A DNA stretch of 64,000 nucleotides from Streptosporangium saharense (GTDB lineage: Bacteria; Actinomycetota; Actinomycetes; Streptosporangiales; Streptosporangiaceae): positions 1,404,432 through 1,468,431 of the forward strand of contig NZ_JACHJP010000001.1 of the NCBI RefSeq assembly GCF_014203715.1, in the 5' to 3' direction. This document shows positions 37,590 to 44,800 of the stretch, one piece after another. The translations under genes and the position numbers were made by a program. The notes below the pieces were generated by a model. That model saw nothing but the letters and a program-made list of their open reading frames with translations, made no database searches and was not told the origin of the DNA. The stretch's first letter is position 1, and the number at the start of each line of letters is the position of its first letter.

Positions 37590-38228
37590 ATGGACGCTGC
37601 CCTGTTCGACCTGGACGGCACGCTCATCAACTCCGAGCGGCGGAGCCAGGCCATGTGGGCCATGCTGTTCGACAGACACGGGATCGGCCACGACCGGGAC
37701 GTGCTGCGCGGGTTCATCGGGCGGCGGGGGCGTGACGTCCTCGTCGAGCGGCCCGATCTCTTCCCCGGGACGCGGATCGAGGACCTGCTGGCCGAGGTCC
37801 GCTCCTTCCACGACCATCCCGGCCTGCCGGAGGTCACCCCGGTGCCCGGCGCCGCCGACCTGGTGCGCAGGGCCGCCGAGTACGGCGCGCGGATCGCGGT
37901 CGTCACCTCCGCCCACCCGGACTGGGCGGACAAGCGGCTCGCCGAGGCCGGGGTGAGCGACCTCGTGCTGACCGTCGTCTCCTCCCACGACGTGACCGCC
38001 GGCAAGCCCGACCCCGAGGGGTTCCTGCTGGCCGCGGAACGGCTGGCGGTCGAGCCCGCGCGATGTGTCGTCTTCGAGGATTCGATAGCCGGGATTGCGG
38101 CGGCCAAGGCGGCGGGTATGACATGCGTGGGGATAGCGACGACCCACGTGGGCTCCGAGCTGGCCGAGGCGGACCTCGTGGTCACCGACCTGACGACGGT
38201 CGACTGGCCTCCATCCACCATCCGATGA
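37590..38228 (+). CDS. HAD-superfamily phosphatase inside the PTS cluster
   Basis: This is a 212-residue HAD subfamily IA hydrolase. Motif I is ALFDLDGTLINSE (nucleophile Asp and acid/base Asp), motif II VVTSAHP, motif III Lys in TAGKPDPEGF, and motif IV CVVFEDSIAGIAAAKAAG. A four-helix cap sits after motif I. The type resembles beta-phosphoglucomutase/sugar-phosphate phosphatases. Lying between crr and ptsH on the same strand, it may dephosphorylate a sugar phosphate, but no substrate can be assigned. Confidence 0.85.
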   Translation: MDAALFDLDGTLINSERRSQAMWAMLFDRHGIGHDRDVLRGFIGRRGRDVLVERPDLFPGTRIEDLLAEVRSFHDHPGLPEVTPVPGAADLVRRAAEYGARIAVVTSAHPDWADKRLAEAGVSDLVLTVVSSHDVTAGKPDPEGFLLAAERLAVEPARCVVFEDSIAGIAAAKAAGMTCVGIATTHVGSELAEADLVVTDLTTVDWPPSTIR

Positions 38229-38235
38229 GCCCCGG

Positions 38236-38249
38236 GCGGTCTAGACCGC
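38236..38249. promoter_or_regulatory. dre site upstream of ptsH
   Basis: GCGGTCTAGACCGC is a perfect 14-bp palindrome containing the dre core GGTCTAGACC. It lies 27 nt before the ptsH start. In Streptomyces ptsH is a DasR target, so DasR control of ptsH-ptsI is expected. Confidence 0.75.
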
Positions 38250-38275
38250 TCGGTCGATCCTTGCAGGAGGAGCAC

Positions 38276-38533
38276 GTGGCCCAGCGCCAAATCACCGTTG
38301 AGTCCGAGGTCGGCCTGCACGCCCGCCCCGCCGCGACGTTCGTGCAGACCGCGGCCAAGGCGTCCCTCGACGTGACCGTCGCCAAGCAGGGCGGACAGCC
38401 GGTGAACGCCAAGAGCATCCTCGCGGTCCTGGCCCTCGACGTCCGGCAGGGGGACACCGTGGTGATCGAGGCGGAGGGCGAGGGGGCCGACGAGCTGCTG
38501 GACGCGCTTGCGCTCATCGCATCGGCTCCATGA
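38276..38533 (+). CDS. ptsH: Phosphocarrier protein HPr
   Basis: This is the 85-residue general phosphocarrier of the PTS. The phosphorylated His is in EVGLHARPAATFVQTAA. The usual regulatory Ser position reads NAKSILAVLALDV, and the helix ELLDALALIASAP closes the fold. GTG 38276 is preceded by GCAGGAGG 6 nt upstream; the extra in-frame upstream codons overlap the HAD gene and are not used. Its stop overlaps the ptsI start (ATGA). Confidence 0.95.
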   Translation: MAQRQITVESEVGLHARPAATFVQTAAKASLDVTVAKQGGQPVNAKSILAVLALDVRQGDTVVIEAEGEGADELLDALALIASAP

Positions 38534-40212
38534 ACGCGCTCGCGGGGGTCGGCGTGAGCCCGGGTGTCGGATTCGGGCCGGGATACGTCCTGTCACGCGA
38601 GGTCCCCGTGCCGGATCCCGAGGCCCGTCACGGCGGTGACGCCGAGGCCGAGCGCGACAGGGCCGCCCGCGCCCTCGAACGGGTCGCCGCCGACCTTGAG
38701 GAGCGGGGGGTCAGGGCCGGTGGCCAGGCCCAGGAGATCCTCAGGGCCCAGGCGCTGATGGCGCGCGACCCCGGCCTCGCCGTGGGGGTCGCCGGGCTGA
38801 TCGACGCCGGGGCGAGCGCGGCCAGGGCGGTCTACGAGGGGTTCGGCGGCTACCGCGAGATGATCGTCGGCGCCGGGGGATACCTCGGGGAGCGTGCCGC
38901 CGACCTGGACGACGTGCGCGACAGGGTCGTCGCCCTCCTTGAGGGACTGCCCGCCCCGGGGCTGCCCGACGCCGGGGCCAGGCCGTACGTGCTGCTGGCC
39001 CGTGATCTGGCGCCCGCGGACACGGCGGCGCTGTCGCGCGAGGTGGTCGCCGCGTTCGTGACCGAGCAGGGCGGCCCGACCAGCCACACCGCGATCCTGG
39101 CCCGCGCCATGGGCGTTCCGGCCGTGGTGGCCTGCCCGGGGGCCGCCTCGGTCGTGGCGGGCACCGAGGTGCTCGTCGACGGCTTCTCCGGTCTCGTACG
39201 GCTCGATCCCTCCCAGGAGGAGGTGGAGACCGTGACGAGGGCTGCGGCGGCCAGACAGGCCGTGCTCGCCGCGGCCACGGGGCCGGGGGCGACCTCGGAC
39301 GGCCACGCGGTGCCGCTGTTGGCCAACGTCGGCGGGCCGCGCGACGTCGAGGGGGCGCTGCGCGGCGGCGCCGAGGGGGTCGGGCTCTACCGCACCGAGT
39401 TCCTCTTCCTCGACAGGACGGTGCCGCCGACGGAGGAGGAGCAGGTCGCGGCCTATCTCGGGGTGCTCGACGCCTTCCCTGGGCGGCGGGTCGTGGTGCG
39501 CACGCTCGACGCGGGGGCGGACAAGCCGCTGGCCTTCCTGCCGCCGCCGGGCAGGGAGCCCAACCCGGCGCTCGGCCAGCGCGGGCTGCGGCTCTTCCAG
39601 CGCCACCCGGAGATCATGGAGACCCAGCTCAGGGCGCTGGCCAGGGCGGGGCTGCAGTCCTCGGCCAAGCTCCAGGTGATGGCCCCGATGGTGGCCACCA
39701 GGCAGGAGGCCGCGTGGTACGTGGCCGCGTGCAAGGAGGCCGGGCTCACCTCGGCGGGGGTGATGATCGAGATCCCCTCCGCCGCCCTGCGGGCCGGGGA
39801 CCTCGCGGCCGAGGTGGACTTCTTCTCGATCGGCACCAACGACCTGGCCCAGTACACCCTGGCCGCCGACCGGGAGGTCGGGGGTCTCGGGGCGCTGCAC
39901 GACCCCTGGCAGCCCGCGCTGCTCGACCTGGTCCTCGCGGCCGTCAACGGCGCCGCCGAGCGTGGCAGGCCGTGCGGGGTCTGCGGGGAGGCCGCGGGGG
40001 ACCCGGCGCTGGCCTGCGTGCTGGTCGGGATGGGCGTCACCTCACTGTCAATGGCGCCGACCGCGCTGCCCGCCGTACGGGCCGCGTTGTCGCTGCACAG
40101 CCAGGAGCAGTGCGTGCTGGCCGCGCAGGCGGCGCTGGCGGCCTCCTGCCCGCCCGACGCCCGTGCGGCGGCCCGCGCCCACCTGCCGGAACTGGCCGGG
40201 CTGGCTCTCTGA
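38530..40212 (+). CDS. ptsI: PTS enzyme I (phosphoenolpyruvate-protein phosphotransferase)
   Basis: This 560-residue cytosolic enzyme transfers phosphate from PEP to HPr. The N-terminal HPr-binding helical domain is followed by the phosphohistidine domain with the active His in TEQGGPTSHTAILARAMGVPAVV. The PEP-binding TIM barrel shows GAEGVGLYRTEFLFL, VVVRTLDAGADKPL, GVMIEIPSAAL, FFSIGTNDLAQYTLAADR and the catalytic Cys in GRPCGVCGEAAGD. Length is normal for EI. Translation is coupled to ptsH by a 4-nt overlap. Confidence 0.96.
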   Translation: MNALAGVGVSPGVGFGPGYVLSREVPVPDPEARHGGDAEAERDRAARALERVAADLEERGVRAGGQAQEILRAQALMARDPGLAVGVAGLIDAGASAARAVYEGFGGYREMIVGAGGYLGERAADLDDVRDRVVALLEGLPAPGLPDAGARPYVLLARDLAPADTAALSREVVAAFVTEQGGPTSHTAILARAMGVPAVVACPGAASVVAGTEVLVDGFSGLVRLDPSQEEVETVTRAAAARQAVLAAATGPGATSDGHAVPLLANVGGPRDVEGALRGGAEGVGLYRTEFLFLDRTVPPTEEEQVAAYLGVLDAFPGRRVVVRTLDAGADKPLAFLPPPGREPNPALGQRGLRLFQRHPEIMETQLRALARAGLQSSAKLQVMAPMVATRQEAAWYVAACKEAGLTSAGVMIEIPSAALRAGDLAAEVDFFSIGTNDLAQYTLAADREVGGLGALHDPWQPALLDLVLAAVNGAAERGRPCGVCGEAAGDPALACVLVGMGVTSLSMAPTALPAVRAALSLHSQEQCVLAAQAALAASCPPDARAAARAHLPELAGLAL

Positions 40213-40268
40213 GCCCGGAGTTATCCACAGGTTGGGGAGGTGCGGTGTGTCGAGGTCCGGGACGCGGA

Positions 40269-40274
40269 TAGCGT
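40269..40274 (+). promoter_or_regulatory. -10 box for a near-leaderless nagZ transcript
   Basis: TAGCGT is followed by 7 nt and then ATG 40282; no ribosome-binding site is seen. The same -10 hexamer is used at 25109 and at 41781 (minus strand). Confidence 0.5.
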
Positions 40275-40281
40275 GGAACCC

Positions 40282-41607
40282 ATGGTTCGGTGTATTCGCA
40301 CGACGGGTCTCGCAGTGATCGCGACGATGGTGGCCGGGTGTGCCGCGACGGGAGCCTCGGCGCCCGTCAGGGCGCAGGGCCAGGCGGCTTCGCCCTCTGT
40401 GGCCTCCCCTTCGGCGGCCTCGCCTGAGCCGTCCACGCCTGCTCCCGCGGGCTCGCCCGCCCAGGTCGAGGCGGTGCTGCGGAAGATGAGCCTGGAGGAG
40501 AAGGTCGGCCAGCTCTTCATGCCCGTGCTGTACGGCCCGGCCGCCGACACCTCCTCGCCGGAGAACCGCGCCCGCTACGGGGTGGACACCCCGGCGAAGA
40601 TGATCGAGAAGTATCGTCCGGGCGGGGTGATCCTGTTCCCCTGGGCGAACAACGTCAAGGGCGTCAGGCAGGTCGTCGCGCTCACCAACGGGTTGCAGAA
40701 GGCCTCTCCGAAGATCCCGCTGCTCGTCGGCGCCGACCAGGAGAACGGCCGGGTCTCCCGCCTCGCGCCGCTGGTCACCGACATGCCGGGGGCCTCGGTG
40801 ATCGGCTCGACCGGCGACCCCGCGCTGGCCCGCAAGGCCGCGAAGGTGACGGGCACCGAGCTGAAGGCGCTGGGCATCAACCTCGACTTCGCCCCGGTCG
40901 CCGACGTGAACGTCAACCCGCGCAACCCGGTGATCGGGCCCCGCGCCTACGGTTCCAACCCCAAGAAGGTCGCGCCGATGGTCGCCGCGGCGGTCGAGGG
41001 CTTCCACGACGCGGGCATCGCCTCGACGGCCAAGCACTTCCCTGGGCACGGCGACACCAACGTGGACAGCCACACCGGGCTGCCGGTCATCCAGCACTCC
41101 CGGGCCCAGTGGGAGAAGCTGGACGCCCCGCCGTTCGCCGCCGCGATCGGCGCGGACGTCGACGCGATCATGAGCGCCCACGTGGTCATGCCCAAGCTCG
41201 ACCCCTCCGGCGACCCGGCGACCCTGTCCAAGCCGATCCTGACGGGCCTGCTGCGCGACAAGCTCGGTTTCGACGGCGTCGTCTCGACCGACGCGCTGGA
41301 CATGGCGGGGGTGCGCAAGAAGTACGGCGACGCCCAGGTGGCGGTGCGGGCCGTACAGGCCGGGGCGGACATCCTGCTGATGCCGCCCAACTACTCGGCC
41401 GCCTACGACGGGGTGCTGTCCGCGGTGAAGTCGGGGAAGATCTCCAAGGCGCGGCTCGACCAGTCGGTGCGGCGGGTGCTGAAGCTGAAGTTCAACCGGG
41501 GCCTGCTGGTGAAGGCGCCGGTCGCCGATCCGGACGAGGCGGAGCGGGTGCTGCGTTCACCCGAGCACCGCAAGGTCGCCCGGCTCATCAACAGCAGGGC
41601 CCGCTGA
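40282..41607 (+). CDS. nagZ: Lipoprotein GH3 beta-N-acetylglucosaminidase (NagZ type)
   Basis: This is a 441-residue family 3 glycoside hydrolase. The N-terminus MVRCIRTTGLAVIATMVAGC is a lipoprotein signal with Cys20 at the lipobox, then a Ser/Ala/Pro linker to about residue 60. The barrel has the NagZ fingerprint AKHFPGHGDTNVDSHTGLP, whose Asp-x-His element is the unusual catalytic His/Asp dyad, and the nucleophile region GVVSTDALDMAGVRKKYG. It should release terminal GlcNAc outside the membrane from chito- or muro-oligosaccharides, feeding the adjacent GlcNAc PTS. ATG 40282 is set by the -10 box 7 nt upstream and the signal peptide. Confidence 0.9.
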   Translation: MVRCIRTTGLAVIATMVAGCAATGASAPVRAQGQAASPSVASPSAASPEPSTPAPAGSPAQVEAVLRKMSLEEKVGQLFMPVLYGPAADTSSPENRARYGVDTPAKMIEKYRPGGVILFPWANNVKGVRQVVALTNGLQKASPKIPLLVGADQENGRVSRLAPLVTDMPGASVIGSTGDPALARKAAKVTGTELKALGINLDFAPVADVNVNPRNPVIGPRAYGSNPKKVAPMVAAAVEGFHDAGIASTAKHFPGHGDTNVDSHTGLPVIQHSRAQWEKLDAPPFAAAIGADVDAIMSAHVVMPKLDPSGDPATLSKPILTGLLRDKLGFDGVVSTDALDMAGVRKKYGDAQVAVRAVQAGADILLMPPNYSAAYDGVLSAVKSGKISKARLDQSVRRVLKLKFNRGLLVKAPVADPDEAERVLRSPEHRKVARLINSRAR

Positions 41608-41616
41608 CGGGCCCTG
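41595..41616. terminator. Terminator hairpin enclosing the nagZ stop codon
   Basis: Arms CAGGGCCCG (41595-41603) and CGGGCCCTG (41608-41616) pair perfectly; the CTGA loop holds the TGA stop codon. It stands between convergent nagZ and the small peptide gene and may serve both. Confidence 0.55.
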
Positions 41617-41634
41617 GAACGGCGTTGGTCGGGG

Positions 41635-41760
41635 TCAGGCGGGCAGGAGACCGCCGCGACGGATCATGGCGAGGGTGAGCGACTGCACGATGCGCATGAT
41701 GAGGGCTTCGAGCAGGAGAGCCACGGCCTTGGCGAGGACCGAACCCAGGAATCCGGACAT
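41635..41760 (-). CDS. 41-residue hydrophobic/amphipathic peptide, unknown function
   Basis: The peptide starts MSGFLGSVLAKAVALLLEAL and ends IRRGGLLPA. It is one predicted helix with Lys11, Glu18, Arg23, Arg34 and Arg35 on an otherwise aliphatic stretch; net charge is positive. No signal peptidase site is seen. It is believed real because GAGG stands 6 nt before ATG and a complete promoter lies upstream (TTGTCG, 16 nt, TAGCGT). A longer in-frame start at 41823 is unlikely. The P-type ATPase gene ends 80 nt upstream on the same strand. It could be a small transporter subunit, a toxin or a leaderless bacteriocin-like peptide; no family is recognised. Confidence 0.6.
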   Translation of the reverse strand: MSGFLGSVLAKAVALLLEALIMRIVQSLTLAMIRRGGLLPA

Positions 41761-41780
41761 GTCTACCTCGAATCGCTGAA

Positions 41781-41808
41781 ACGCTACTTCGGGGATAATT
41801 CCCGACAA
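41781..41808 (-). promoter_or_regulatory. Promoter of the 41-residue peptide gene
   Basis: Read on the minus strand, TTGTCG (41803-41808), 16 nt, TAGCGT (41781-41786), then about 20 nt to ATG with GAGGTAGAC before it. This gives the peptide its own transcription unit between the ATPase stop and the peptide start. Confidence 0.55.
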
Positions 41809-41840
41809 AGCGTCATAAAGCAATACCTTGAGGTTTCCAT

Positions 41841-44800
41841 TCAGTGAACGGTTGGTGACAGGTCCCGGGTCCAGCGCTCGAACACCGTTCCGGCGAGCGT
41901 CGCCGTCAGGGCGCTGCCCAGGGCGATGCCCCAGCCGACGGGGCCCAGGGGCCGGCAGCCGAAGAACACGCAGACGGCGGGGATGGAGACGCTGGCCGCC
42001 AGGACGCCCATCGAGGCGATCACGGCCAGCAGGACCACCCGGTCCCGGCCACCGCTGACCAGCGTCTGGAAGAGCTGCGTGGAGATCAGGGCGACCAGCG
42101 CGATCGTGTTCGCCCGCCCCCGGGTGCCCGTCGCCCGCCCGACCAGCCAGGCCACGCTGGCCGCCGCGGCCGTCGTCGTGGCGCGCAGGTAGATGTCACG
42201 GGTCAGCGAGGCGCCCAGGGAGGCCTCCGGCCCCTCGGCCAGCAGCTTCTCCGGGCTGGCCGCGGCCGGGGGCCTGACCGCGACCGCCATCGCGGGCAGC
42301 ATGTCGGTCAGCAGGTTGACCAGCAGGAGCTGACGGGCGTTCAGCACGTTGCCGCCGGTGAGCAGGTTCGCGCCGACCGCGAAGACGATCTCACCGACGT
42401 TGCCGCCGAGCAGGATGCTCAGGGCGTCGCGGACCGAGCTCCACATCGCCCTGCCCTCGATGAACGCGTCCACGATCGTCTCGATGCGGTCGTCGGTCAC
42501 CACGACGTCGGCCGCCGCCCTGGCCGCCGGGGTCGCGCGGGAGCCCAGGGCGATCCCGACGTCCGCGGCGCGGATGGCCGGGGCGTCGTTGGCCCCGTCG
42601 CCGGTCACCGCGACGACCTTCCCCGCCCGGCGCAGGCAGCTGACGATCCTGACCTTGTGCGCGGGGGTGGTCCTGGCGAAGACCGCCACCCCGGGCAGCT
42701 CCTCGACCAGGGCGGCGTCGTCCATCGCGTCAAGCTCGGGGCCGGTCATCACCCGCCCGCCGTTCAGCAGGCCGAGCTCGGAGGCGATCGCCGCCGCGGT
42801 GCTCGGGTGGTCGCCGGTGATCATGACGATCCTGACGCCTGCCCTCGTCAGGCGGCCGACGCTCTCGGCCGCCGTCGGCCTGACCGGGTCGGCCAGGCAC
42901 AGGAACCCCAGGAAGGTCAGCCCGTCGACGCGGGACTCGTCCAGGTCACGGCGGTCGGAGGCGGGCCGCTCCGCGACCGCGAGCACCCGGTAACCCTGCA
43001 GGGCGAGCCGGTCGACCTCCTCCTCAAGACCCTTCCTCGCCGCGGCGTTCATGCGGGTCGTACGGCCGTCGCGCAACACGTGCGAGCAGCCGGTGAGCAC
43101 GATCTCCGGGGCGCCCTTGACGCTCAGCACGTGCCCGGAGGGCCCGAGGCCGAGCACCGCGTGGTAGCCGCGTCCCGGCTCGAAGGGCAGCTCGTCCACC
43201 CGGCTCCAGACGCCCAGCCCCTCCTCGGGCGTCACGTCGAGCCGCCGGGCCCCCTCGACCACCGCGCGGTCCGTCGGGTGGGCGATGGGCTTGCCGTCCT
43301 CGTAGCGGGGGCTCGCGCGCAGCCCGGCGGACACGATCCGCCGCAGCCCCTCGTCCAGCCGCTCCGTCGAGTGCTCGGAGCGGCCGTCGGAGACCACCCT
43401 CAGGCTGATGCGTCCCTCGGTCAGCGTCCCCGTCTTGTCGAAGCAGAGCACGTTCACCCGGCCCAGGGCCTCGATCGTCGAGGGGTTGGGCACCAGGGTC
43501 TCGCGGCTCGACAGCCTCCTGGCCGCAGCCAGCTCCGCCGCCGAGGCGATGAAGGGCAGCCCCTCGGGCACCGAGGCCACCGCGAGGCTCACCGCCAGGG
43601 CGAGCGCCTGCGGCATCGACCGTCCGCGCAGCAGGTCCGCGACCAGCACGACGACCCCGGAGCCGATCGCGACCGGCAGGATCCTGCGGCTCAGCGTCCG
43701 CAGCCGCAGGTGGACCCCGCTCTGCGGGCGCTCGTCGGCCGAGAGCCGCGCGGTGCGCGCCGCCTCCGTCTCCTCACCCGACGCCACGACCACGGCCAGC
43801 CCGTGCCCGGCCGCGACCGTCGTGCCCTGGTAGACCATCGAGCTGCGGTCGGCGACCGCCGAGGCGTCGACCGGCGCGGGCGCCTTCGGAACCAGCAGGG
43901 ACTCACCCGTCAGGCCCGCCTCGTCGATCTCCAGGCCGATCGCCGACAGAATCCGGCAGTCGGCGGGTACGGCGTCGCCCGCCCGCAGCTCGATGACGTC
44001 TCCCGGCACGAGCACGTCCGGGGTCACGGACTCGGTCGTGTGGGCCGAACCCTTCTTCTTCGGCTTGTCCGCCTCCTTCTGGAAGGGGCGGCGCAGCCGT
44101 ACGTGATCGGCGACGGTCTCGGTGAGGCGGTGCACCGCCCGGTTGGCCGACATGCGCTGACCGCCGCCGATGAGCGCGTCCACGATCATGACGCCGCCGA
44201 TCAGCACGCCGTCGAGGACGGAGCCCACCAGGGCGGACACCCCCGCCCCCGCGGCCAGCACCGGGGTCAGCGGGTTGGCCAGCTCCTCCACGGAGGCGCG
44301 CAGCAGCGAGTCGGTGCCGTCGGGCTCTCCGGGCGGGGGAGGAGGCCTGCGCCGTACGGCCTCAGCCTTGGGCAGGCCGTCGAGAGAGGAGCCGAGCCTG
44401 GACAGCACGGCATCGACGGGAAGGGCGTGCCAGGGGGTCGTGTCGGCCCGCTCGGCCGGTGCCACGCCCCCGAGGCCACGGGCCGTCCACTCGCCGAGGA
44501 CGATGGCGGCCAGCGCCGTACCGTCGCCGACCAGGCGGGCCCTGCCGACCGAGGCGGTCCTCGGGCCGGTGCTCGCGATGGCCGCGCCCGCGGCCGCCGT
44601 CGCCAGGCTGAGCCGTACACACCGCTCGCCCGCCTGCCTGGCCGGGGCCAGGCAGCTCAGCATCAGGTGGGCCGTCTCCAGGTCGCCCAGCACGTGCGCC
44701 TCCCACGGCACGCCACCGGGGGCGCCCAGCACGCCGACCCCCAGGTCGGCCTGGGCCATCGCGGACGTGGAGCGCCTGGAGACCACCGCGACCCCGTGGC

